Of a stretch of 27,651 nucleotides of DNA, positions 16,267 to 24,657 are shown piece after piece. Under the pieces are notes generated by a model that saw only the letters and a program-made list of their open reading frames with translations, made no database searches and had not been told where the DNA came from. Origin of the DNA: DASZXJ01 sp035545895 (GTDB lineage Bacteria; Planctomycetota; Phycisphaerae; Tepidisphaerales; Tepidisphaeraceae); assembly GCA_035545895.1 (NCBI GenBank), contig DASZXJ010000077.1, forward strand, positions 1 through 27,651. The letters run 5' to 3'. The translations under genes were made by a program, and so were the position numbers. Numbering within the stretch: position 1 is the first letter of the stretch; the number at the start of each line of letters is the position of its first letter.

Positions 16267-17475
16267 TTGACGATTAACTCGACAATATTCCCCCTCGCTC
16301 CGGCACTAGCGACAAACTCAGATCCGGCAGTGGTCCTGCTGGTAGACGATCAGCCGCTCGTCGGGCGCGCTGTGCAGGAGATGCTGCGGCCCGAGCCGGA
16401 CATTCAGTTCCATTTTTGCAGCGACCCGTACCGGGCATTGGAACTGGCAATTCGTATTTCCCCAACTGTAATTCTACAGGACCTGTCCATGCCTAACATG
16501 AGCGGGTTTGAACTGCTCAATCGCCTGAGGACCGATCATCGCACGCAAGGAATTCCGGCAATTCTTTTGTCCAACGAGTCCGACCCGCAAGCCAAAGCGC
16601 AGGCCTTCGCGCTCGGCGCTGACGACTATCTCGTGAAGTTGCCCGACCGCGTTGAATTGATTGCGCGCATTCGCCGTCATTCGCGCAGCTTTTGGCGACA
16701 ACAGGCGCGCGAGCGTGACGAGACCCGGCGCGCGGAAAACGAGCGGCGACTTCATCATGAGATCGTCGAAGCGGGACGTTATGTCGAGTCGTTACTGCCA
16801 ACGCCAATCGAGCATGGGCCGGTCCAGACGAGGTGGCGTTTCTTGCCGTCGATGCGTCTAGGCGGCGATGCGTTCGGATTTCAATGGCTGGATGACGCAC
16901 ATTTCGCCTTCTATCTGCTGGACGTCAGCGGACATGGTGTTGAATCCGCGCTGCTTGCCGTCAGCGTGCTGAATATTCTTTCCTGCCGTGCGCTGGCGGA
17001 TACGGATTCTCATGACCCCGCCGCCGTCATGCGCGCCCTGAATACTGCGTTCGACATGGAAAAGCATAATCGGCATTTTTTTACAATCTGGTACGGCGTT
17101 TACAACGTCTGGTCGCGCGAACTTGTCTTCAGCGGCGGCGGCCATCCGCCTCCCATGCTGTGCACTGGTGAATCGCGGCCGATCGTCTCACTCGAAACTC
17201 AAGGTATGCCGATTGGCGTTTTCGAACTGGCCCAGTTTGAAAATGAAAGGCTGACTCTTCCATCTCAGTCGCGAATCATTCTGTACAGCGACGGCGTCGT
17301 TGAGGTGGGCTCGCCTTCGGCCATGAAAGAGTGCCAGTCGGATTTTAAGGACTTCTTGAACCGCGAAGCAATGGAAAATGACATCGTCGAACGCATCGAA
17401 CAACGCGCCAAGCAATTGGCGAACGATGGCGAATTCAAGGATGACTTTAGTCTGCTCCAGATCGATTTTGCATGA
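16267..17475 (+). CDS. REC-PP2C (SpoIIE/RsbU-type) serine phosphatase response regulator
   Basis: A 402-aa protein (416 aa if started at ATG 16225). A receiver domain (D27/D28, phosphoacceptor D72 in LQDLSMPNMSG) is joined by a helical linker (~140-180) to a SpoIIE-type PP2C phosphatase. Its metal-binding acids are present: D201 in LGGDAFGF, D219 in LLDVSGHG, D342 in LYSDGVVEV and D392/D393 near the C-terminus; SGGGHPPPML is also typical. Such proteins dephosphorylate anti-anti-sigma (STAS) proteins, so phosphorylation of the receiver would be converted into partner switching. No STAS or anti-sigma kinase gene lies in the window, so its target is elsewhere or atypical. Confidence 0.92.
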   Translation: MTINSTIFPLAPALATNSDPAVVLLVDDQPLVGRAVQEMLRPEPDIQFHFCSDPYRALELAIRISPTVILQDLSMPNMSGFELLNRLRTDHRTQGIPAILLSNESDPQAKAQAFALGADDYLVKLPDRVELIARIRRHSRSFWRQQARERDETRRAENERRLHHEIVEAGRYVESLLPTPIEHGPVQTRWRFLPSMRLGGDAFGFQWLDDAHFAFYLLDVSGHGVESALLAVSVLNILSCRALADTDSHDPAAVMRALNTAFDMEKHNRHFFTIWYGVYNVWSRELVFSGGGHPPPMLCTGESRPIVSLETQGMPIGVFELAQFENERLTLPSQSRIILYSDGVVEVGSPSAMKECQSDFKDFLNREAMENDIVERIEQRAKQLANDGEFKDDFSLLQIDFA

Positions 17476-17560
17476 TGTTCCACAAGGCCGGCATAAACCC
17501 CTTTGCAGCAGAATGTCGATCGACTGGCGATTACCGAAACAGAATTACTAGCGCGGTTAC

Positions 17561-17591
17561 GGACCTTGTTTGTGGAGCACAAACAAGATCC
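17561..17591 (+). repeat. Near-perfect 14-bp-arm hairpin between phosphatase and HDOD genes
   Basis: The arms at 17561-17574 and 17578-17591 pair with one mismatch around a GAG loop; the inner CTTGTTTGTG/CACAAACAAG is perfect. No T-run follows, so it is not a classical terminator. It lies 30 nt before the ATG at 17622 and could be an attenuator, an RNA stability hairpin or a protein-binding site. Confidence 0.55.
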
Positions 17592-17621
17592 AAAGTTTCA
17601 GGGGGCAAGGCAGGATAGGCT

Positions 17622-19364
17622 ATGCTTGCAATCGAACCTGATGTGCATCCGGGAATCATGGTCGCGGAAGACGAAAGTGCCCTGCGGGAATTGCTTGTTT
17701 TGGTCCTGCAACATGCCGGCTTCAACGCTTTTCCCGTTACCAATCGCCGTGAGGCATGCGCCTGCCTGGCGGACCATAAAATCGACTTGATTCTGCTGGA
17801 TATTGGGCTGGGAGACGAAAGCGGTATCGATCTCCTTAAGGAGGTCCGTACACGTCCGGATGGGAGTGAACTCCCGATTCTGCTTCTCACGGGCCATGCT
17901 GATCGGCGTACAGTGATGACCTTGGCACAACTTGGCGTACAGGAATATGTGCTCAAATCGCACTTTCATTTCGATGACCTGCTGTCTCGAATCAATCGGA
18001 ATTTGGGCCGTAAACATGTTCTTGCCACGGGATCGGAAGCGCCACAGCGAACCGCTGAAGCCGCGGTTCCGACCAATCAGCCTGCGGACTTACTCACACC
18101 GCTGATTACCCGGGAGCGGATGCAAGAGCAGATCCAACGCTTTGCCGAGCTAAAGGCACTTTCACCAACGGTTACACAACTCCTGCATTTGACCGAGCGG
18201 CCCGATTGCTCGCTTGATCAGCTTGCCCGCATCATCAAGCAGGACCAGGTGATATCGCTTAAAGTGTTGAAAATCGCAAACTCTGTCGTTTATAGCCGCG
18301 GCGAACCGGTAGACACGATTCACAAGGCGCTGTCTCGCATTGGCACGGCGCAGATCCGACAACTTGTCTCCAACATAGCTGTTATTGACAACTTCAATGC
18401 GTCGGCGGCCAAAGAGCCTATTAACGTTGGATTGTTTTGGGAGCATTCGATTGCAACCGGGCTGATCGCTGCCGCCATAACCCGTACCCGCAACGGCGAC
18501 GAGCGAGAGATCGACCGGGCCTTCACCGCCGGACTGCTTCACGACGTGGGACGTTTGGTTCTGGCCGAGCAGCTTGGTCCGATCTATCAACGCGTTCTCG
18601 ATACGGCCAATCGTCTTCACCTTCCTCTGGACCAAGTGGAATCGCGCATGCTCCAATCCAATCATGCCGAACTCATGCAGCAAATCCTCAATTTCTGGCA
18701 GTTCCCAACGTCGCTAATTGAACCAATAGCCATGCACCATCTGCCGTTTGCTGCAGTCCAAGGCGCATCGCCTCATCATCCGGATGAAATCCACACGCTG
18801 TCGCTCGCCAACGCCTACGCTCATGCGATGCTTCTGGGTTCCAGCGGCAACGACTGCTTCCAGCCAGTCGATCACTTGGCGGAAAAACTGGATCTGAACG
18901 CCGACACGATCAAATTCATTGAGCGAGAAATCCCTGGTCAGACCATGGAAATGAAGTGTGCTTTCTATCAGATGTCCCCGCAGGAAAAGCAAGTGGAGTA
19001 TCAGAATATTGCAATCAAACAATTTCGCCAGCCGCTCCGAACCCTATACACCGGCCCCGAACGCCCTGGGGACTCGTTCAAAATGCTCTTTGCACGCCTG
19101 TCAAATTCAACTGTTGACAAAACGCCCAACTTATCGGTTATGAACCTGACCAACATCCAGGATCGAGATGGCCTAACCAACGCGGTACTGGAAAAGGAAA
19201 AAAACGCCGGCGTGGCGCCGCTGCCTTTGTTGGTCATTTCGTCGTTTGAAAACGTTAAGCTCGATTCAAGGCTGCTGGCCCGGCGACCCCTCGCGATGCT
19301 CCCTGCGACGTTCACTCAAGGACAGTTGGTCGAGACGGTAAACGGACTAAGTCCGGCGAACTAA
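17622..19364 (+). CDS. REC-HDOD protein with a degenerate C-terminal receiver-like segment
   Basis: A 580-aa protein. An N-terminal receiver (E16/D17, phosphoacceptor D60 in LLDIGLG, LLTG, LKS) is followed by a variable linker and an HDOD domain (~166-360). The HDOD region starts FAELKALSPTVTQLL and contains LARIIKQDQVISLKVLKIAN and AGLLHDVGRLVL, with H307-D308 retained. HDOD proteins act in signalling through protein contacts and usually lack phosphodiesterase activity. Residues ~480-580 look like a second, inactive receiver: the phosphosite position appears to be Asn (N508), and PLLVISSFEN and ARRPLAMLPATF resemble its last strands. The ATG has an AGGATAGGCT leader. It is the last gene of the block, and no DNA-binding domain is present. 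Confidence 0.88.
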   Translation: MLAIEPDVHPGIMVAEDESALRELLVLVLQHAGFNAFPVTNRREACACLADHKIDLILLDIGLGDESGIDLLKEVRTRPDGSELPILLLTGHADRRTVMTLAQLGVQEYVLKSHFHFDDLLSRINRNLGRKHVLATGSEAPQRTAEAAVPTNQPADLLTPLITRERMQEQIQRFAELKALSPTVTQLLHLTERPDCSLDQLARIIKQDQVISLKVLKIANSVVYSRGEPVDTIHKALSRIGTAQIRQLVSNIAVIDNFNASAAKEPINVGLFWEHSIATGLIAAAITRTRNGDEREIDRAFTAGLLHDVGRLVLAEQLGPIYQRVLDTANRLHLPLDQVESRMLQSNHAELMQQILNFWQFPTSLIEPIAMHHLPFAAVQGASPHHPDEIHTLSLANAYAHAMLLGSSGNDCFQPVDHLAEKLDLNADTIKFIEREIPGQTMEMKCAFYQMSPQEKQVEYQNIAIKQFRQPLRTLYTGPERPGDSFKMLFARLSNSTVDKTPNLSVMNLTNIQDRDGLTNAVLEKEKNAGVAPLPLLVISSFENVKLDSRLLARRPLAMLPATFTQGQLVETVNGLSPAN

Positions 19365-19565
19365 ACCAATTATCCAGCCAGGCGAGCGACCCGCTGGGTT
19401 CAAGCATTCGTATATGGGCTTGCTTCGAAAAGTATTCAACAGCGTCCGATTTTTCCGCCCCCTTTCGCGCCGACCTCTGGTCTAAAGTCGATGTCTAAAA
19501 GTCTAAACTCGGCTGTCCAACTACATACACATATACAAGCGCACGAAATGAGGAGTGTGGAAAAT

Positions 19566-19647
19566 TGGGCGCGGTAGGATTCGAACCTACGAAGGCAGAG
19601 CCACCAGATTTACAGTCTGGCCCGTTTGGCCACTCCGGAACACGCCC
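19566..19647 (-). tRNA. tRNA-Tyr (GTA)
   Basis: On the minus strand an 82-nt class II tRNA can be folded. The acceptor stem GGGCGTG pairs with CGCGCCC (one G-T), the anticodon stem is CCAGA/TCTGG with loop CTGTAAA (anticodon bases 19611-19613 on the plus strand), a long variable arm is present, and the T arm is GTAGG-TTCGAAT-CCTAC. The discriminator is A and the next bases are ATT, so CCA is not encoded. It is the only RNA gene I recognise here. The flanks 19365-19565 and 19648-19800 hold no gene. Confidence 0.95.
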
Positions 19648-19796
19648 GTTTCGGATTTTCTCCGCAACGTCAGTATTGACCGAAGTTAATCGTTTTTCAA
19701 CCCGCTGGACTTCAACACCCTTTTTCGGCAAACTTACCCCTCTTTCGCGGACCTTCGGGATTCTGGTTCGCTGAAGGCGGGGAAAACGGCTGGAAA

Positions 19797-19802
19797 AAGG
19801 AG
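19797..19802 (+). promoter_or_regulatory. Ribosome binding site selecting ATG 19811
   Basis: AAGGAG lies 8 nt before ATG 19811 but only 2 nt before GTG 19805, so ATG 19811 is the start of the envelope operon's first gene. Confidence 0.75.
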
Positions 19803-19810
19803 TAGTGAGA

Positions 19811-21085
19811 ATGACAAGTCGATCGATTCTATCAAGCCTGCTGGTGCTGATGCTGGCAGGCTGGGTGCTCGCTCAATCGCCGGATGTGACGACCAATACT
19901 TACAAAGAGCAGGTCGTCGTCGAACGAACAACCACCACTCGTGAAACGCAAACCACGACGCACGTCGTCAAAGCCAACTATAAATGTGCGATCTTCGTCG
20001 CCAACCGTGCGGACCGGGTCGATGATTCAAAAGTGCTGGCCATGCAAGATCTTCTGACTGGCTACGCGACCGACAATCATTTCACAATCGTCGCGCGGGA
20101 AGATGTCCTCAACGCGGTCGCCAACCTCGCAGATGCCGGCCCCAACCAGGGCAACAGCAACTTGGCGGGGGCAAAACTGGATCAACTGCTCAGCAACAAC
20201 AGCTCGGCATTGAGGTTGGCACAAAATCTCAATTGCGACTACGTGCTGATGGTGACGATCACGTCATTCGGAACGGACAGGCAGAACTTTCGTGATAATC
20301 GGACCGGCGTTGATCTGGCGTTATCGAAAAGCCAGATGCGGGCAACCTATCGATTGCTCGATGGCACGACCGGCGGCGCCGTCACGGCCGGCGTGGCGAC
20401 AGCTTCGGTCGAGGACCGGGTGGATTCGCGATCGAGCATTACCCGTCAAAATGTGATCGACGACCTGATCGATGCAACCGCAATGGATATGGCGAAAATG
20501 CTCGACAGGGCCGCCCGCGCCGGCAGCATCACCGCCCCGGTCGCACCGGGCGAAGATGTCAATTTTCAAGTCAACTGCAACATCGCTGATCTATCGATCC
20601 CTGATGTGATCAAAAATGACCGAGGCGAACGAATTCTCGGGCCCGGCCGATATCGGCTGGACGCCCAAGCCGTCGCGGTTGAAGTCGATGGCATGGTGGT
20701 TGGCACCTCGCCGGGGCCGTTCAAGATCAAGCCAGGCATGCACAAACTTCGCCTGCGTCGCGATCTGCTCAGCGACTGGGAAGGCACGGTCAACATCGCC
20801 AACGGCACGACACTGGATATTGCGATGAAGTTCAACGACCAGGGTTATTCGCGGTTCAAGGATTTGACCGCATTTACCGAGCATTTGAAGCAAGGCTCGG
20901 CATTGACCGAGGCGGACATCAACGCAATCAACGGCTACGCCAAGATGCTCGAGCAAAGTCACATTCGCTGGGACGTGAATCAATACGTGCATAACGACGT
21001 TCGCGGCGATGTGGACATGCACTCGAGCGGGCCGGGCGGGCCGGGCATGCCGGCTGCGCCTCAACCCTCGACGCCTCGTCCTTGA
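19811..21085 (+). CDS. Exported CsgG-like protein with PEGA domain
   Basis: A 424-aa secreted protein. The signal peptide is MTSRSILSSLLVLMLAGWVLA, with cleavage after A21. A Thr-rich stretch follows, then a CsgG-like alpha/beta region (~50-240) with CAIFVANRADRVDDSKV, FTIVAREDVLNAV, LNCDYVLMVTITSFG and MRATYRLLDGTTG blocks. A PEGA domain (~285-345; VAVEVDGMVVGTSPGPFKI and RLRRDLLSDWEGTV) comes next and the C-terminus is Pro/Gly-rich. CsgG-like proteins form or accompany outer-membrane assemblies. It lacks a lipobox, unlike curli CsgG, so it is probably periplasmic. It heads a co-directional run of five exported proteins; the next gene has its own AAGGAG site 16 nt after this stop. Confidence 0.8.
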   Translation: MTSRSILSSLLVLMLAGWVLAQSPDVTTNTYKEQVVVERTTTTRETQTTTHVVKANYKCAIFVANRADRVDDSKVLAMQDLLTGYATDNHFTIVAREDVLNAVANLADAGPNQGNSNLAGAKLDQLLSNNSSALRLAQNLNCDYVLMVTITSFGTDRQNFRDNRTGVDLALSKSQMRATYRLLDGTTGGAVTAGVATASVEDRVDSRSSITRQNVIDDLIDATAMDMAKMLDRAARAGSITAPVAPGEDVNFQVNCNIADLSIPDVIKNDRGERILGPGRYRLDAQAVAVEVDGMVVGTSPGPFKIKPGMHKLRLRRDLLSDWEGTVNIANGTTLDIAMKFNDQGYSRFKDLTAFTEHLKQGSALTEADINAINGYAKMLEQSHIRWDVNQYVHNDVRGDVDMHSSGPGGPGMPAAPQPSTPRP

Positions 21086-21100
21086 AACAGTTCTGTTCTG

Positions 21101-21106
21101 AAGGAG
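21101..21106 (+). promoter_or_regulatory. Ribosome binding site selecting ATG 21115
   Basis: AAGGAG lies 8 nt before ATG 21115. It rules out a TTG at 21082 that would overlap the previous stop. Confidence 0.75.
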
Positions 21107-21114
21107 CATTGAAA

Positions 21115-22059
21115 ATGAAATTCGCATTCCCACGCAACTGCGTTGTTGCCCTGATGCTGGCCGTATTTGGTTCGATTTCAATGGCGCAGGATGCGCCAAC
21201 GATCAAACAGGTCGGCATTGGCGAAGTAACTCCGACCAAGTCGCTGCACGATCGCATGGCTGCCACCGGGCAGAACGACAGCATCAATCATCTGGTCGAT
21301 TCGCTGAACGAACATTTGCTGGTCTCGTTTCAGGGAACCAATAAGTTCAAGATCATCGTCAAGCAGGACCTGGCCAAGGTTCTGGAGGATCAGGGAATTC
21401 CGACGGGAATCGTTCGCGACCCCAGCGATCGCAAAAGCCTGCCGGGCAAGATCAAAGGGCTGGATTATCTGGTTCTTTGCGCCGTCACCGATTTCAAGGA
21501 CCTGAAACAAAGCATCAACGTGCAGAGCACCGGAATCACCGCCAGCCTTCGGCAGGTGCAGGCGACCATGATCATCAAGATTTACGACACGACGACCGGC
21601 GAATTGATCTCGGCTGTCGATGTGCCGGTCCGGCAGGATGAAAAAGGAACGGTCCGCAACGTTCAGTCGGGCATGACCAACGGCGCACCCGATGATTCGC
21701 TGATTGAAGGCGTGGTCAAGGAACTGGCGGAACGCTCGGCCCTGCGGGTCGTGGATGTAATCTACCCGCCCAAGGTCGCACAGATCGCCAACGGAACGGT
21801 CTATATCAATCGCGGCGAAGGAAGCGGCGTTTTGCGAGATCAGATTTGGACCGTATTCGCGGCAGGCCCGGAGATTCGCGACCCGGACACCGGTAAGGTG
21901 CTGGGCAAGGAGGAAGTTGAAGTCGGCGAAGTTCGGATCAGCGACGTAATGGGAACCATGTCAAAAGCAGTTGTACAAGGAGACAACCGGGGCATCGCAG
22001 CCGGGGCGATTGTGCGCCTCAAGAGCGATCCGACGCCGCCGGGATCATTGCCCCGCTAA
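21115..22059 (+). CDS. Exported CsgG-family-like protein
   Basis: A 314-aa protein with a signal peptide (cleavage after SMA, residue 24) and a CsgG-like domain. Visible blocks are IKQVGIGEVTPTKSLHDRM, NKFKIIVKQDLAKVLEDQ, LDYLVLCAVTDFKDL, ATMIIKIYDTTTGELIS and VVKELAERSALRVVDVIYP. The last block matches the C-terminal strand pattern often seen before PPKV in these proteins. A C-terminal extension (~230-314) contains VYINRGEGSGVLRDQIWTV, reminiscent of a small beta domain. It is periplasmic or outer-membrane associated and has no lipobox. It sits second in the envelope operon. Confidence 0.78.
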   Translation: MKFAFPRNCVVALMLAVFGSISMAQDAPTIKQVGIGEVTPTKSLHDRMAATGQNDSINHLVDSLNEHLLVSFQGTNKFKIIVKQDLAKVLEDQGIPTGIVRDPSDRKSLPGKIKGLDYLVLCAVTDFKDLKQSINVQSTGITASLRQVQATMIIKIYDTTTGELISAVDVPVRQDEKGTVRNVQSGMTNGAPDDSLIEGVVKELAERSALRVVDVIYPPKVAQIANGTVYINRGEGSGVLRDQIWTVFAAGPEIRDPDTGKVLGKEEVEVGEVRISDVMGTMSKAVVQGDNRGIAAGAIVRLKSDPTPPGSLPR

Positions 22060-22094
22060 TGCAATTCGCATCGCGGACCATTTCATTTCAGGGT

Positions 22095-22100
22095 AAGGAG
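22095..22100 (+). promoter_or_regulatory. Ribosome binding site selecting ATG 22110
   Basis: AAGGAG lies 9 nt before ATG 22110, which places the lipoprotein signal at the true N-terminus and rejects the upstream ATG at 22059. Confidence 0.75.
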
Positions 22101-22109
22101 CAGACACAG

Positions 22110-23582
22110 ATGAACGGATTCTCTCGGTGTGCGATCAGAAGCATCACTCTTCTGATCGGAGCGGCGTGGTTGAGCGGCTGTGGGATGGCGTATAAACAGT
22201 CGATCGTCAAGATTGCCCAGCCGTATCAGCAAGGCGCATATGCCATCGCTGCCGCCAACGCGGTCAAGGCAGCCCAGGACACGGAAAAGAACAACCATCA
22301 CGACCGGCTGGCCTTGCTGCTTGAGGAAGGCACAACGCTAAGAACCAATACGCAACTCGCCCAGAGCACGCAGGCATTCGACGATGCCGACCGGATGTTC
22401 GAGCAATTTGACCAAAAAGCGAAGGTTCGACTCAGTCGCGAGGCCTACGCGGCATTGGTCAACCAGGCAGCCCTTGATTACGAAGGCTACGGCTATGACC
22501 GAATCATGACCAACGTGTATAAGGCGGTGAATAATCTGGAAGCCGGCCGGATCGATGATGCCCGCATCGAAATTCACCGCATCGCCGAATCACAGGTCGC
22601 ATGCGAGGAACGGTATAAGGACAAAATTCAGCACGATGAAGAGGAAGCACAAAAGCTTTCGAAGGAAAAGAACGTCAATGTTGATATGAAGCGCGCTCAA
22701 AGCGATCCAAAATACCAGGCCGGCGAAAAGCAGGTGTTCGCGGATTTTGCTGATGTTCAAAACGAAACCCCGCTGGACAATTTGTCACACAAGCGCTTGT
22801 ATGACAACCCGTTTGCCGAATATCTGCAGGGGTTGTTCTATCTGTACTCCGGCTCGGGCGGCGACCATGAAGTCGGACGCGTCGCCCTGCGAAACGCTGC
22901 CGGCATGATGCAAAACAACCAGTTTGCGGTGGAAGATGCACGGCTGGCGGATGAGAACTCGGCCGGCGCTTCACCTCGAACATACATAGTCTTTGAAACC
23001 GGCGTGTCTCCGTCGCGAAGCCAGATCCGCATCGATATCCCGGTCTTTTTGTACAACGTGGCCATTCACGACACTCGGGTCGATTACGTCGGACTGGCAT
23101 TCCCCAAGCTCGACAAGATCGATAATCAAACACCATTTCTTAACGTGGGCGTAGGCAATACCAACTATCAGACGCAGTTGATGGCCGACATGGATAAGAT
23201 CGTCGCCCGCGAATTTAAGAACGACTTCCCCGCCATTCTGACCCGCGCGATTATCGGAGCGGTGATCAAGGCGGGCATCAATGCCGGGGTGGCTGAAGCA
23301 ACCAAAAATCAGGACGTCTGGGTGCAATTGATCGCCCGCGGCGGAACGGTCCTATATGCCGCCGCCACCAACGAGGCGGACGTTCGCACATGGCGAACCC
23401 TTCCCAAACACATACAGATTGCCAGCTTCCCAACCCCGGCCGACGGAGCGGTTCGACTCAGCCTGCCTAACGGAGCACCAGTGGCGACTGTCAAAGTTGT
23501 TGCAGGCAAGGCCAACATGATCTGGGTGCGTAATTCCAGCGTCACGGCTCCCTGCGTGGTTCGAGCGTTCCTTTTGAACTAA
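22110..23582 (+). CDS. COG3014-like lipoprotein
   Basis: A 490-aa lipoprotein. The N-terminus ends in the lipobox LSGC (C24). It resembles the uncharacterised COG3014 family that accompanies YcfL and LpoB. The N-terminal half is a helical repeat-like region (YQQGAYAIAAANAVKAA, DRLALLLEEGTTL and ALVNQAALDYEGYGYDR, which resemble TPR helices). Next comes a charged linker (~185-225) and PFAEYLQGLFYLYSGSGGDH. The C-terminal half is beta-rich (RTYIVFETGVSPSRSQIRID, NVAIHDTRVDYVGLAFP) with a short Ala/Gly-rich amphipathic helix at IIGAVIKAGINAGVAEA. A scaffold role in the envelope is inferred; no enzymatic motif is seen. The next gene starts 13 nt downstream with its own GGAG. Confidence 0.78.
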   Translation: MNGFSRCAIRSITLLIGAAWLSGCGMAYKQSIVKIAQPYQQGAYAIAAANAVKAAQDTEKNNHHDRLALLLEEGTTLRTNTQLAQSTQAFDDADRMFEQFDQKAKVRLSREAYAALVNQAALDYEGYGYDRIMTNVYKAVNNLEAGRIDDARIEIHRIAESQVACEERYKDKIQHDEEEAQKLSKEKNVNVDMKRAQSDPKYQAGEKQVFADFADVQNETPLDNLSHKRLYDNPFAEYLQGLFYLYSGSGGDHEVGRVALRNAAGMMQNNQFAVEDARLADENSAGASPRTYIVFETGVSPSRSQIRIDIPVFLYNVAIHDTRVDYVGLAFPKLDKIDNQTPFLNVGVGNTNYQTQLMADMDKIVAREFKNDFPAILTRAIIGAVIKAGINAGVAEATKNQDVWVQLIARGGTVLYAAATNEADVRTWRTLPKHIQIASFPTPADGAVRLSLPNGAPVATVKVVAGKANMIWVRNSSVTAPCVVRAFLLN

Positions 23583-23595
23583 TACGGAGTAATCG

Positions 23596-23985
23596 ATGAA
23601 ATTTGCAATTGCATTGGTCGGATTGGCTCTGATTTGCGGCTGTGCTAAGACCGTCAACAGCGTCAATATCAGCCATGAAGGTAGTTACGACTGGATCAAA
23701 ACCGACTCTTCACTGTCGGACATCGCCAGCGTCGTTCGAGTAAACAAGGTTCGCGAGCAGGATCTGCTTCACGTGCAGGTGGAGGTGATGAATACCGGCA
23801 GCTCACCACAGGTGTTCCAGTATCGGTATATCTGGATCGACGGGAACGGGTTTACGCTTCAGTCGCCGACGTCGGCGTGGCAACGGAAATTCATCCAAGG
23901 CAAACAGACGGTGTCGATTGACGGCGTGGCGCCCGATACGCGCGTCGCGGATTGCCGTCTTGAGATGAAGCGGACCGACAAGTAG
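23596..23985 (+). CDS. YcfL-like lipoprotein (DUF1425)
   Basis: A 129-aa lipoprotein with a short signal ending ICGC (C16 lipidated). The family block is visible: VVRVNKVREQDLLHVQVEVMN, then QVFQYRYIWIDGNGF and the tail VSIDGVAPDTRVADCRLEM. Length agrees with E. coli YcfL (about 125 aa), whose gene sits next to lpoB there as well. The fold is Ig-like and the function is unknown. GGAG lies 6 nt before the ATG. Confidence 0.82.
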   Translation: MKFAIALVGLALICGCAKTVNSVNISHEGSYDWIKTDSSLSDIASVVRVNKVREQDLLHVQVEVMNTGSSPQVFQYRYIWIDGNGFTLQSPTSAWQRKFIQGKQTVSIDGVAPDTRVADCRLEMKRTDK

Positions 23986-24026
23986 CATCGACTTAACATT
24001 CGACACTTAAAATAAGGAATTCAAAC

Positions 24027-24638
24027 ATGTTTCAAAACTCCATGATTCTTGCGTGCGGCCTGTGTCTTTCCGGTGCGATGCTTTTCGGCGCAGTCGCCGG
24101 CTGTGAATCGGAACCGCAGGTCCGCCAGGTGTCCGAGGAAAGCTCGCTGGTTTCGACAGGCTTGGATATTCAGGATTTTCAGGCAGCCGCAACTCAATTG
24201 ACCAACCAGATGTTGGCTGCCCCGCGTGTGCAGGAACAGCTTGCCACGATCATGCAGGCCAACGGCGGTAAAAGGCCGTATGTGAAGATCAGCCGGATTC
24301 GTAACGATACTACATTGAAGATCAACATGGTAGACTACTTTGTTGAACCCATTGGTGAAGTTTTCACCAACAGCGGGAAGGTCGATTTCATGTCCGAAGA
24401 CCAAACCTCCAGCGACACTGCCGCGGCCCAAGAGATGCTTCAGGGTCGTCAGCCCCGCCTCCCGGATCTGGTGCTGTATGGCACGGTCAGCCGGCTTTCA
24501 ACGGCCAGCGGCGACACTCGCCAAAACGCGTATAGTTTTCGCCTGAAGCTTTCAGATACCACGACAGGCACGGACTTTTTCTCGGGCAGCAGCCAGCCGA
24601 TCCTGAAACAACGTCGTCGAGGCGGCGTGTCGTTGTAA
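24027..24638 (+). CDS. LpoB-family lipoprotein (penicillin-binding-protein activator)
   Basis: A 203-aa lipoprotein with lipobox VAGC (C26) and an LpoB-like globular domain (E. coli LpoB is about 213 aa). Matching blocks are YVKISRIRNDTTLKINM, VFTNSGKVDFMSEDQ, PDLVLYGTVSRLS and SFRLKLSDTTTGTDFFSGS, ending in a basic RRRGG tail. In E. coli LpoB stretches from the outer membrane to PBP1b and stimulates its glycosyltransferase and transpeptidase activities. No penicillin-binding protein gene is in this window, so the target is unknown. AAGGAA precedes the ATG. YcfL immediately upstream repeats the proteobacterial gene order. Confidence 0.82.
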   Translation: MFQNSMILACGLCLSGAMLFGAVAGCESEPQVRQVSEESSLVSTGLDIQDFQAAATQLTNQMLAAPRVQEQLATIMQANGGKRPYVKISRIRNDTTLKINMVDYFVEPIGEVFTNSGKVDFMSEDQTSSDTAAAQEMLQGRQPRLPDLVLYGTVSRLSTASGDTRQNAYSFRLKLSDTTTGTDFFSGSSQPILKQRRRGGVSL

Positions 24639-24657
24639 GAATGTTCCAAACGTAGCC

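Noticed and set aside
19566..19647. Possible integration site at the tRNA-Tyr gene
   Set aside because: No integrase gene and no direct repeat of the tRNA 3' end is seen in the window.
19565..19774. Reading frame beginning GAVGFEPTKAEPPDLQS
   Set aside because: This is the well-known spurious translation of the antisense of a tRNA gene, here tRNA-Tyr.
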